Positions 45,570 to 57,364 of a stretch of DNA of 64,000 nucleotides are shown here, in pieces; position 1 is the first letter of the stretch, and each line of letters begins with the position of its first letter. The notes beneath the pieces are model-generated. The model was not told the origin of the DNA. It ran no database searches and saw only the letters and a program-made list of their open reading frames with translations. The stretch is from Hyphochytrium catenoides (Eukaryota > Sar > Hyphochytriomycetes > Hyphochytriales > Hyphochytriaceae). The stretch spans positions 56,949 through 120,948 of the forward strand of contig FLMG01002723.1 in NCBI GenBank assembly GCA_900088475.1. The letters are read 5' to 3'. Both the position numbers and the translations under genes were made by a program.

Positions 45570-45827
45570 ATGTCGCTCTTTGGACGTATCGCTTCGTACC
45601 TCTTCAATGAGGTAGCTGTTAAAACTTTGGCGGAGAGCCGGGCTTTCCAGAGATTCGCATTGAAGACACACGAGAATGTTCAGCGGGCGAGGACTGTGGT
45701 CAAGGAGCAAGATCTTAGCAGCATTGGAGATAATTTGTCAAAGCACACTTCTGAGCTAAGGAAGTTCACCGCAGCTTTGAAAGAAGAGGTCTCGCGAGAC
45801 GTCAACCGCTTAACCAAGGGAAACTAG
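45570..45827 (+). CDS. Small conserved-looking protein, 85 aa, unknown
   Basis: A single exon from ATG to TAG. The N-terminus MSLFGRIASYLFNEVAVKTL is amphipathic and could insert in a membrane or act as a mitochondrial signal. FQRFALKTHENVQRARTVV and a Lys/Glu-rich helical C-terminus (LRKFTAALKEEVSRDVNRL) follow. The organisation (no intron, strong amphipathic helices) resembles small mitochondrial or membrane-associated proteins of plants and algae, but I cannot name the family. Codon use looks genuine: the frame carries charged residues throughout and ends just before AT-rich sequence. Confidence 0.7.
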   Translation: MSLFGRIASYLFNEVAVKTLAESRAFQRFALKTHENVQRARTVVKEQDLSSIGDNLSKHTSELRKFTAALKEEVSRDVNRLTKGN

Positions 45828-46159
45828 CTACCTCTCGGTCATAAAATCTCCCTCCTGCAGTATAAGCTGTGCTGCAGACACGATGATATCCTGATTGAGT
45901 CGTATAGTTTCAATGCTTAGGCCGGCCGCGGCAAGCATCCATCTCTGTGAGACCGCAGAAGTTTCCGCACAAGGTACTCTCTCAAGGGCCGTCCGACGGG
46001 GCACCAATCGGTATCCTTTTCCTCTTGGGGGTTAGTGCCCACGGATTCAAATTGCCGTAGCTGTAAACTAGGTAAAAAACCCCTGGCCTCGTCAGCAAAG
46101 TGTTACGAGCACAGTGTCAAAATGTATTAAGGTGCTTATCCAGAAGTCTGGATGGGCGT
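45828..46159. other. Convergent intergenic gap
   Basis: About 330 bp between two stop codons facing each other. I see no RNA gene or repeat. Confidence 0.4.
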
Positions 46160-49100
46160 TTAGTTCTGTTGATTTCTTACTATAGTGTACCGAACACTAA
46201 TGGGGACCGTGTCAGAGGCTTCTAATAGCACGAAAAGTCGACTGAGGAACTTAACCTCAACTTTTCCCCAATCGTCTTTTGGGTTGACCTGTTCGTCAGA
46301 GCTCTCTGGAGCCCACAGAGTCAGGGTTTCCTTCTTGCTATCCCACACGCTCTTACCAATGTTGAGCGTCTGCAAATCCAGGCGGTCCACACAGCCAAAC
46401 TTGGGCACCATGATAGTGAAACTCTTCTCACCTATCAATGGCACAGAACAGGATGATGAGTGATCTTGCATCTCAATAAGAATCGCTTTGCCTGACGCGG
46501 TCCTAAACTTACCGACACCCATAATAATGCCCTCAGCGACAGTAGGGAACCGCTTCAGGTATAAGCAGAGGTAAACTTCGCTGCTCCTGTCTCCTGCATT
46601 TTTGGCATCCAGCTTCTTCTTGTTGCAATGCATGGCAATCTCACGAATTCTTTCCTGATTGATATAAAAGGAGATCTCCTCTTCGTCTCGCCTTTCTTTG
46701 TCTGCACACGCAGCTAGTAGTCGATGAACTATCAGGTCCGCGTACCGTCTGATTGGAGACGTGAAATGCGTATAGTAAGGTATATTCAGCGCTAGGAGAG
46801 AGGTGTTAGAAACAGTTGCTCAACTGGGTCTGACGTTGATGGATAGAATATTCATTTGAAACGAAAGAGAACCGCTGGCCGTTTGATTGAAATGATACTA
46901 AGTGTTGATACAATGTGGCAAAAGTGCAATTAACAGGTCAAGCTCCAAATCGGGAATTGCAGGGAGACCGAGCTTAGTCCGTAGCCCAAATTGGTAACGC
47001 AGGTCTCCCTCCATACGTGACGTAGATGAGTGCGCGCTGAATTTCAAGGGAATAGAGGCCACTCAGGAACAATATTGAGAAAGCTCTTCCTCACCATAGT
47101 GCTTCCAATCTTCCTGCGGGAAATCTCCAGCTGCAAAATACTCTGCAGGCTTCATCACTCGTGTTATCAGCTGTTGTAGAACTTCAAAGGCCAGGGGGTC
47201 CGGATGCTGGGACTTGGCTTCTTCAATAGACGCCCCTAGAGCTCCAGCTGAAGAGGGATCCAAGGGGAGCCCATGCTTGTCGGCCAAGAGTAGAAGACTC
47301 TCTAACCCTCTGCAAGTGACAGAGAGTGTAGGAGTGAGAGGCATGGCACCCAAGCCGAACGGGCGGTTAGCGTTTCAAGGTCTTCTCCTAGAGTACTCAT
47401 CAGAGAGATAACTACCTACCGCTGCATGAGTGGGGGATGTCTTCTAAGGAGTGAAAAACCTCCAGCGTGAATAATGAGCTGCTGTGCTACTAGATAATTA
47501 GCAAGAAGCATAAACTCTTCCACAAGCTTGTTGCTTTCGCCGATAGGATATTCATAAGCTTTGATAGGGTTTCCATCATCATCGAGCTCGAAGTAGAGCT
47601 TAACGTTATGGAGCGCTAGAGCGCCGCTTTCAAAACGGCGTCGTCTTCTGTTCTTGGCTATTTCATTCATCAAAAGGACGTCCTTCGTTACCTAGATTGT
47701 AGAACTATTTAGAAATCGTACTTGTGGCTCTAAAGCTAGGCAAGCGGTTGCTTTACACAGAGAGAACGCAATCAATAAAGCTAAAAACACAAAGCTCGTA
47801 CTAAATAAGGTCCAGCTATTGAATCTCTTTAGTGGGAGAAAATAGCACGATATGGTACCTCTGCTCCAGTGTGGCCTCCTCCCGGTCTCCTTTGGGGATC
47901 CCACAAATCGGCTGCTAAGGTTGGATCATCAGCATTCGCGGAGGTAATCTTTCCGTCAATCATCCGCTGAGCAGTAGAATAGTCTAGCTTGCAGCAGGAC
48001 CGAATGACCGAACGCTTGAACTGAGGTGCACAGTCCTCACAAAGGGAGCCATCCCGGTTCATGCGCCAGATGACGGAATATGCCAATCTACGCAAGCAGG
48101 ATACAGCTGTTAGAGGATTCATGTGCGATTGGTGTGATGAGAAAAGGCAATTGGGAACAAAGTGGGTCACAAGAAGAAAGTAGCAGACAATAGATCGAGC
48201 GTTGCGCCAGGTTCAGACTGTGATGAGCCAACCAAAATCTGTTTACCCAGCGTGAGAGATAGTGACACTCTCCTCTGTGTGCAGTCCTTACCTCTCCACA
48301 TTCGGGTTTAGCGAGCACAGCTCCTCAGACAGCAACGCTGGAAGCATCGGAATCACCATCTGCACTAGGTAGACGCTCGTCCCTCTCCTTCTCGCCTCTC
48401 TGTCCAGATCGCTCTTCTCCCTTACGAAGTAGGACACGTCAGCGATATGAACTCCGATCTCCACTGTTCCGTCTGCTAAAGGCTTCACATGAAGTGTATC
48501 ATCTAGATCTTTGGCGGTTGTCGGATCAATAGAGAAGATTCTATGGTCCCTAAGGTCCAATCTCTTCGACAGCTCACTGTCAGGGACTTTCCAGCTCTGA
48601 CCAGGCAGAGACGGGAGAAATGGCTCAAGGCAGTCCAGTGCAACGGTAGGGAAATCTCCGTGGTCCACGTCATGGGCAGCTAGTAGCGCTTGTGTCTCTG
48701 CATTGATTTCTCCTGCTTCTCCGATGGACCTAGACGGATAGTGGTGAGTCACCGCAGCATAGCCAACCATGCGGATAAGGGGAGTTCTCATGAGATACGG
48801 AATACTATTTGCCAAACATGGAAGGACCACTTTTCGCGAGTTTCATATATTGCCATGTCCTGCACTAAAGTACCTCTTAATGGTTCCAAGAGGATAGCGC
48901 TTGGTTTGGGGCCATTTCCCCAAGCGGCCAAGAACCAGCGTCTTCGCATAAGAAGATGGATCTTGGATAAAATCAGTAGGGAGTTGACGCCGAGGTATCA
49001 ACATGTAGGGAATGCGCTTATCGCAGGGGCGAAGCAGCGCAAATTCCTGGGAAGATGGAAGAGGCAGTCCCGCCGGTAGATCTAGTTCTGGGGTTAAGGT

Positions 49101-52100
49101 GCCCAGAATATCCTTGTCTCTGCTCTCTTCCAGAATGTAGACGACTTTCGCTATAGTGTTGAGTTAGGACATGTAGTCAGAGCATATCACTCTCTATATA
49201 GAAGACCCAACCATCGAAATTTGAGTTGAGGCTATCTTCACCCCCACCTCTCCACCTTCCCCCGCACTCTTTACTTCTATGTCATTTCGAACATCTCATG
49301 CCCTAGGGCCCGCATGGAGTTATGGAAGGGCTCGATGGCTGCGTCGATTCACTCCACTGTACCCGATTCGTTATGCTCCAACCTCTCCGAAGCTAGAGTT
49401 ACTCACCCGTGGGCCTCAATATGTCTCCGTATTTGAGCACGTCTGTGGGCACCCGGACACCGCTTTCGGTCTCAAGCAGCGGACGAGGCGCCCACTGTAG
49501 CTCCGACGAGACTTTGGATCGCCACAAAACCTCCATTTCTTCTGGTGGAGGCGGACTTCCGACTTGAATGCTTAGCTTCTCCATAGATAAAGGCAGATGC
49601 TAGAAGGAGTAGATTAAAGTGGGAAGCTTAGGGTACAAATGCCGCGTGCAGGTGCATCGGAAACGACCGACACTTGTAGCCCTTAGGAATAAACAGAAGT
49701 GCCGTTTTTGCTACACAGTCAACGAAGGCAATAGCCTAACCAGGGCAGTGTCACTAGTGAGCCTTTTCACTTCCAGTCTGACTTACCCTATCCTCAACCT
49801 TCTCGGCTCCTAGCTCTTGAGTATCAATGTGTCCTACAGCATCCGGCGATGAGCTGCACTCGGCCTCTTCTAATTCCGAGCTCTCTTCTCCTAAACCTTC
49901 GTGGTCTGGACTGTCTTTCCTTGAAAAAAGCTCCTGAGACGTCGTGTCGCTGACTACCTCATCCTGCGCTAACTTGTCTCCTCTCTGTTCACTCTCGACA
50001 TCTGATGGAAGTTGAAGAAGGATTAGCCATTCCCTGGACCTTGCCTCAATCTCTTTTTTTCTAGTGGCCACCAGTCTGTAGCTCCTCCTATCTCGTTCTC
50101 ACGGTTGTTCTGCTTAGTTCTGATCTACGAAATGACCAATCTGCCCTACCTGGGGTCGCTCCTCCCGAACCCGATATCGACGCATCGCTTGCTGATGAGT
50201 CGTTTTTGAGATTCTCCCACATGGATACAGGCTGGAGCCTAATTACCACTATTGCGCCCTCTAGCGCTCTGTTTCTAGCTTGTAAACCGTCCAGTAGTAC
50301 ATCTCTCGGAAAGCCCGGGATAGTAACATAGGCATGAGAACGCTTTTTGGCGTTGATTCGTAAGCTTCCCTGGAATAAGGTTCCACTCTTCAGCCCTTCC
50401 TCTACCTCTTCCCATGCCAAGTGCTCAACATAGGGCGGTCGTGATCTCCTTTTCTTTCCATTCGAGTCTGCGTAACAGGAAGTGAGGTTAGATTTGAAGT
50501 TCGTCGGCAATAGGTAAAGAGCTGGTGCACGAGCATGCATTCTGTCCCTTCTTCAGTTTTCGTCTCTACCCAGGCCACGTGGTGCAAGCCGGCTGATTAC
50601 GTCAAACGCTGAAGCCTACATCTACCTACCTGCTGGGGTGGATCTTCCCGAAGCAGACGAATATGATGGAGCAACACTGTCAGCTCTTCTTTCATCATGT
50701 GCATTATTGTGTATTCCTAAAGACCCTGAAGCTCCTTTTCCCTGTCTAGAGCTTCTGTCTACATATGAGAAGCAGCCAGGTGTAATTTTTCTAAGTAAGA
50801 TAAGACCCACAGCTCATGCACTGTACCTGAGGTTCTCCTCTTTCCATCCATTTGTTTCCGAACTGCTCCTCCTTGATGGTTCAAATCATCTTCTCGTTTG
50901 CGTTCGCCCGTAACTGGAGTTTTGGGGTGACGAGCTGGCTTTTGACGTCGTTCCAACCCTCCAGAGGGCCTTCTTCCTTTGTGTGGGGTAGTATGTAGAG
51001 GTTCTCCGTTACTTAGCTCTTGTGATGTAGCAATAGGGTAAGTGGAGCCATCGTAGCTGGTCTCTTGATGACATATATCCGACTTAGCATCATATTCAAA
51101 AATGCCCTTCCTGTCACCTTCGAAGGCCCTGTTTTTGGTCTTTTTGGACGATGCTGGAGTAGTCAGATATTGTTCCTTCTGTGGTCTCCGGCCCTGTTGC
51201 TTTCTCGAGGGTTGAGAAGGCGTTCGGGGAGCTGTCAAGCCATCTTGATGCTTCTCCGTATGATCCTCCCGCGCGCGCGGCCGGACCCTGCCCTTGACCT
51301 GCTCTGGCTGTCCTAAGCCGTTCGATTGCCGGGAGAGATCTTGTTTCTGTATGTCCCAGGAGTGTGGCAATGCATCCGGCGGACCACCATGTTTCTTCCT
51401 TGGGACCTTACTACGGTTGTTATCAGTGCTAGTAACCTCCCAGGCAGAGTCACCTACAGTCGGCTGTCGCGCCTGCTGTCGTTCCTGCCTGAAATTCTGG
51501 TGTTTCTTCCCATATCCTCCATGTTGCGGCGGTGCTGTTTCATAATGCGGCGGTGCTGTTGAATATAAATGTAGGGGTAAGACGATAGAAATAGCATAAT
51601 AGGGAGCCAAGATAAGAAATGATGGAAGGATGGCTCTTGGGTGCGTGTAATAGGCAATGAGAAGGTTGTTTGCAGGCTGCGCAGCGCAAGAGCCTCTACA
51701 AGATAACATTTCTGGCTAAGTACAAGCGAGGTCGAGCTGGCAACGTGAGAAGAAAACACGGAGTGGATCGAGAGAAGGCCAAGAAGTTGCCTAACCTGGT
51801 GGAGGTGCACCATAACGATGTCCTTGCGGCAGAGTTCCAGCTTCAAAGGGTTGCCGCACCCTATAAATCTGTTGGGAGTCTAGAAGAAGAGAATAGAATA
51901 GACCTTTAAGCCTCAAGCACCATAACAGCCTAGGTAAAACCGACACCCCTTCATGACCACCAAAGGGGCTAAGAAAGGAAGAAGATACATTTCAAAAAGG
52001 AGGGAATGTTGAGCACTACGAGAAGACTTTAAGTTCTTCGAGGCCGATTGAAGACCACATCAAAGGAGCAAACAGAAAGAAATCCCTTCCGAAGGCGCAT

Positions 52101-52757
52101 ACTATTCTTAGACCGCGCGTTACCTGTCCATCCTGAGCTATGCACACCGGTGCCGCTCTCGTGCCGATCCTTTGCATCTGACTGAGCCCACAGTCCTGCG
52201 CCCATGCCCATGAGGTACTGGTCTGGGAGACCCCACTGTTGCTGCTGCTCCTGCTGAATCTGAGCCATGTGGTTCTCCTGGGTGGATATCCGCCGGCGAG
52301 ATCTATGATAGGGTTCCTCAGTCTCCTCATCTTCCCCATCTCTGTTTTCTCCTCTTCCCTCCCCTCTTCCGCGACCTCCTCCTCTTCCGCGACCTCCTCC
52401 TCTTCCGCGTCCTCTTCCTCTACCTCTTCCTCCTCCTCTTCCGGGTGAACCTCCCACCCTTCCACCCGATTCTCGTCCTTCTCTTCGAGATGAGAATCCT
52501 CCCCTCCCATCAATGCTTTGTGGTTTGTCCATTTTAGCTCTCTGGTGATGTTTTTGGCCCACATGCCGCTCTTGCTGTTCTACATCTTCTTGCTTTGATA
52601 GCTCTTTGGGCCCGGGCGGCTGGTGTCTCTGTCTGCTGCGACCGCCCCTTCCAGCACGGCGGGGAAGCTCCCCATCTCTACTCATGGCCTGCTGTCGTGG
52701 GTCCTGCTGCTTGACAGGATGCCCTCTCCCTGCATCAAGTTGTTGGTCGCCTTCCAT
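46160..52757 (-). CDS. DIS3L2: DIS3L2-type 3'-5' exoribonuclease (RNB family)
   Basis: Processive 3'-5' RNA exonuclease of the RNase II/R family, cytoplasmic in other eukaryotes, where it degrades uridylated RNA. No PIN domain is seen, which separates it from DIS3/Rrp44. The N-terminal exon (52029-52757) is an RG/GR-rich disordered segment, followed by a Lys/Gln-rich exon (about 50900-51560). Cold-shock domain 1 is in 50088-50540 ([17 protein letters not shown], then [20 protein letters not shown]). Cold-shock domain 2 is near 48840-49130 ([18 protein letters not shown]). The RNB domain has the catalytic core [15 protein letters not shown] with all four Asp, then [49 protein letters not shown] and [20 protein letters not shown]. 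An S1-like C-terminal part ends RNQQN at 46160. Exon edges between domains are approximate, and the Met at 52757 may not be the first exon. Confidence 0.9.
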
Positions 52758-53533
52758 TCCTGGGAAGGAAACGGAAGATGCGACAATGTCTCCACTTTCA
52801 CTCCTCTCTTCCTGATTCGCTTGCTGGAAGGCCGATGGCTGTCTACAAGCCGGTCAGCTTTGCGGTGCTCTTGAGAACTTGGCCTGATCTTAACAGAGAA
52901 TGGGGTGGTGCTGCTACGTATCCAAAGCGTCAGAGCTCGAACTAATCTTGGGGCTGTGGCAATGGGGAGCTCCTGTTGCCTGCATCACTGATGTTTGTCT
53001 TCTCTCTTCCTCCCAATAATATCTCTTTCGTCTGTGTGCCTCCGCTTATGTCCTCCGCGCTCTCCTATGTCTGACACTCTGTCTCTCTGTCTGTCTCTCT
53101 AGCTATGTCCCTCTGTAAACCCTAGGAACCCTTTCCTAACAATAAGATTATGTTTCCTTCCATCCTGCGTCCAACCTAACCTCTTTTTGTCATATTATAC
53201 GATGAAGACCACCTAGCCGCAGATGCTCTGAGTATTGCCGCTTCTAAGTAATGTTATCAAGGAAGATACCTTCAACTTGATTCTGCTATTGTCGCTTAAT
53301 GGGTCTTACGGGAAGGGAGGAAACGCTGGGAAGGAAGCTCTTTTGATGTGTTGCTCAGTGTTTGTTGACAGGAGGAAGTGCCCGGACAGTGTCGAGCTCT
53401 TTTAGAGGCCGAAGACTGCGCTTTAGAATGAAGCTGCTAGCGCTTCTTTGTTTTGGAGCTGTTAGTTAAAGCTGAGGGCAGAAGTGCCGTGAAGAGACAA
53501 ACTGGGAAGCAGCAGAAGAACGTGGATGTTATT
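52758..53533. promoter_or_regulatory. Divergent region, DIS3L2 / amino acid transporter
   Basis: About 780 bp between the two presumed starts. It is pyrimidine-rich near 53030-53110 (CTGTCTCTCTGTCTGTCTCT). An ATG at 53428 opens only 13 codons. No other element is recognised. Confidence 0.35.
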
Positions 53534-56500
53534 ATGGACTGGAGCTCCATTTACGAGGACCATGGTGAGGAGGAGGGCGAATGGGACCATGTTGACGAGG
53601 ATAGAAGCACCCGGCTAGCTCACAAGATTGAAGCCTTATCGAGGCAAGAACCGAATAAGTTTCAGCTGGAGGATGCATTTCACTCTTTTCCTGCCTCCCT
53701 CAGTGGCTGTACAGCTAGTCAGGTCTACTTCATCTCTATTTCTTCGTTGGACGTGCCTACACAATAGGGGCTGGACTACGAAGTCTCATTTGTCTTTGCC
53801 CCGTGTGGCTGCTCTCTGGCCCTTAAAGTGCTCTAGTGTCATATGAGATCGCTCTCGTCCGTCACGTCCCGTTCCATTGCTCTGCTCACCGACATCGCCT
53901 GTAGGAGTTACAGCTTCGTAGCAGGAGCCAGTACAAGGACTGAGGAGAAGAATCTTTACACGCCCTTTGTGGCTTACTCTTTCACTGTCAATTACATCCT
54001 GGGAGTAGGCAGTCTCGGCATTCCGTTCGCCTTCTATCATGCAGGAGTTGGCTGTGGCATCGTGATGATTCTTGTTATCTCCCTTGTCTCAATGCTAACA
54101 GGTGCCTCTTCATCTCTTCGCTTATCTCTGACTTACTCTCTATTTGACCTTCAAATCTCTACAAGCCCCTCCTCTATACTCTCTGTAATCCCCTCTTGTT
54201 ATACTATGGTTCTCGTCAAAATCATTCTCATGAAGCTCAACTTGTCTGCCTCTCCTCTCCCGACTAGTCTCTTCACCTGTCTCGACTAGTCTCTTCCTCT
54301 CCCTTCGCTCTTGTGTATGACAAGAATTTTCTATATTTGCCGGTCTGCAGTGAACTGGGTGGTTGAAGCCGGTAGCAGAGCGCAGAGACTCTCTCGCTTG
54401 CCTCATTATCTTCACTCCTCGACATTCCTTCCCAGAGGCAGGAGGAGGGAGGACGAAAGTAAGCCGCTTAACCCAAGGGCAGGACAGAAGAGGCGGGTCT
54501 CGGAGGCTCCAGAAGAGAAGTGTTACGAAGTGACCGAGCTCTGTCATAAGTACCTGGGATCATCGGGTTCGTCTTGCAAGAGGATGATAAGCCATGTTGC
54601 TTCACTTGGTGTTTCTCTTCTCGCCCATCGCTTGTAATCACTCTCTGCTTTGATTCTTCCTAGGACTGCATATTCTTGTTTCTCTTGGGCAACCGTATAC
54701 TGGCCCATGGGAGTCTGACCGACTAGCTCGGCTTCTTCTTCTGGGATCATTCGCATACTGCAAGTTCTTAGGGCCTCTTTACATCTGATTCTTCGTACTC
54801 TCGAGTCGCTATCTATATTCCAGATTTATCTGCCGCTTTTCTAGTAAGGACTGCTTTAGATGGCTTCTGCATATTTTATCTCTGTTTTGGCTCTCTGAGT
54901 TAAAGTACCGTCTACCCACATATGGTTGCGACGTCTTCACTAGGGAAATGGATGTATAAAGTCTCCCTGATTGGCCTAATGTGCCTTGGGTTACTGGGAT
55001 ACTCCCAGGTCTTCTGCAACAGTCTACACAGTCAGCTGGTTGGCATGCTGGGGAAGCCTGTGCCCCATTACTACTCGGCAGCGATTTTCTCGCTGTTCGT
55101 GGTGCCTCTGAGCTGTGTAGACCTTACGGAGCAAATTAGTGTGCAGGTGAGCCACTTGCGCATTCTAAGTCTTCGCGTTCGTGACCCTTGAACTTTAAGG
55201 AGGCCTCAAGATCTAACCAATCTCCTGATCTGCTTTGTCGCAACTTCCCAACAGCTAGGTTGGGGTACCCTCTTTTCTTCCTCTTCTCTAGATTGGCGGT
55301 TCCTCTCCTTTCACCGCTTCCGGACCAGACATTTTTTTCAGGCGCCCGCTAACTCATCTTTTGACCTAGGTGGCTATGGCTATAGTTCGATTTTTTTCTT
55401 TGGCCATCATGATGTTTGGAGCACTCTTTGCGATATACTATGACCCCGTTGATGGCGAGAGCGAAGCCCGACAACCTCCCTATTATAGCAGCGTCCCCTT
55501 ATTCGACTATTCTGGAGTGGGACTCATGTTTAGTACGGCGCTATTCTCTCAGCTTTTCCAACACTCGGTACCCGGTCTCATGTACCCTCTGTCCTCTCGA
55601 GACAAGCGAAAAGCTCGGTAAGGCTCCGAAGAGGGGGAATAGTGACCTGATGAGTAGCCCAGCCGGCATGTCGAATGTACTGCACTTCGCGGCGTAAGAG
55701 GCGAGAAGGGAAGGAGAACCGATGTACTCAAAGGATGGATGTTAGACAAAAGGCTTTGTGTTTTGCTGGCTACACTCTGAAGTGCAAAATGAGTAACGTT
55801 TCCTGTTTACTCATGCATAGTGTCTTCTTTATAACTGACCTCTATCGCATCGTCTCACTCCTGACCACAGGAAGATCTTCGGAAGTGCCCTCACCACTAC
55901 TGCTGCGCTTTACATTGGCCTCGGACTGATTTGCAGTCTATATTTTGGCAGTCAGCTGCGGTCCAGTGTAAACTTGAACTGGGCTGGTTTTACCTGGGGT
56001 TTGACTGATTTTCCAAAGAAGGGACACCCAGCAGAAGAGCTTCCTGTCTGGGCCAACCTACTCTCCTTTATTGTCGTTATTTTTCCAGCACTTGATGTAC
56101 TGAGTGTCTATCCTCTTATTGCCATCACCTTGGGGAACAATCTGGCTGTCTCCGGGCACTTTCTTTTTCCGTTTCTTTCAAAGAAGAGGAACATCCTCGT
56201 CTGGCGAGTGGTGGCGTCATCCCCGATGATTGTGGTTAGTCTCTTTGTAGGTGACCTTGCGACTACTATGCAATTCACAGGTAAGACCATCACCCCTTTC
56301 TCCCGGTACCTTTAGCGGTATCTTGAGAAGACTATGTATACAGAGTAACTGGGTCTTTCTCTTTACGTTCTGGTTCGCGGGTCCTACACATAGCGTTGTC
56401 CATACGCTCTGGATTATGAGCCTTCTCATTGGTCTTGGTTATCTGTTCATGTCAATGGCCCAGCTTGCCACTCCTCCCCATCTCTCCTTTCAACCACAGC

Positions 56501-56737
56501 CACCTCACTTCTCCGTATTAACCTTCCATTTTAGGCATCTTTGGCCTGTGGGTCGCCTTTTTCACTCCTTGTCTACTTCAATACTACTCTATGGAGGTCT
56601 GTCAAGCAGAATTTGGCACCTACGAGACACCTTTTTCCTGGCACTTTAGCAGCGTTCGATATGTCTTGCTGGTGGCTGCCTTTGCTGTGATAGCGATGGT
56701 GGTGGTGACCATGCAGATTGTGGAGGCACTGGTGTAA
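53534..56737 (+). CDS. Amino acid transporter, AAAP / SLC38-like
   Basis: Multi-pass membrane transporter of the amino acid/auxin permease superfamily, importing or exchanging amino acids. Landmarks in order: an acidic cytosolic N-terminus (MDWSSIYEDHGEEEGEW), the first membrane helix YSFTVNYILGVGSLGIPFAF, then WVVEAGSRA and CYEVTELCHKYLG, AYSCFSWATVYW, LMCLGLLGYSQVFCNSL, FSLFVVPLSCVDLTEQ, LFSQLFQHSVPGLMYPL (family-typical VPGL motif), ALYIGLGLICSLYFGSQL, LLSFIVVIFPALDVLSVYPL and a last helix VLLVAAFAVIAMVVVTMQIV ending at 56737. About ten exons with short introns. The first exon is uncertain; a Met at 53843 is an alternative start closer to the membrane domain. The substrate cannot be read from the sequence. 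Confidence 0.87.
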
Positions 56738-57282
56738 CCCTACAGCCGAGAAAAATAACATATTTATTATTTCTTTGTTTTTCCACCCTGTTGTCTTCTT
56801 CGCTTCCCTCTTTCTCGCCATCACCAGCTGTCAACAGTATGCTGTCTGACGGCTAGTGCTCCGAGCCCCAATCCCGGCCATACGAGACCTCCTCGCCAAC
56901 GCGCTGGAAGTCCATATCAGCTATTGCTATGGTGTAGACACATAAGGTAGAGGGCCTGGTCTCCATCATAACAATTTCCCGTGCAGTTTTCCATCTAATG
57001 GCAAGAGTAATCAGCATAATCTCCTTGAAGGAAATGCGACCACTTATCGTATCCTCTTGGATCTCTTGAGAGCAATAGAATGGCGGCCGGGGGGCATCGC
57101 CAGCCTAGCTCTGGCTTCTGATGGTGATGGAGTTTACAAAATTGACTGGTTTGCCGCCTGATATGATAGGACTTCCTTCTTCAACGTCTCTGCCTCCTTC
57201 TTGAGAACGCTCCGGAGTTTTCTCAACAATTGCAAGCCCTATTAGTTGCTTCTGTCAGTGTTGGGTATCTGACTAGCTTGGG

Positions 57283-57341
<59 letters not shown>

Positions 57342-57364
57342 TTTTTTTGGTCATTCTGTTCTCT
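56738..57364. other. Convergent intergenic region with CT microsatellite
   Basis: No exon is supported. It holds the 3' ends of two convergent genes and the dinucleotide tract described separately. Confidence 0.5.
57289..57338. repeat. (CT)25 microsatellite
   Basis: An uninterrupted CT dinucleotide run of about 50 bp followed by a T-rich tail, just past the stop codon of the minus-strand gene. Confidence 0.97.

Noticed and set aside
57289-57338. CT run as a possible CRISPR or functional array
   Set aside because: A plain dinucleotide microsatellite; no spacer-repeat structure, and the DNA is eukaryotic.
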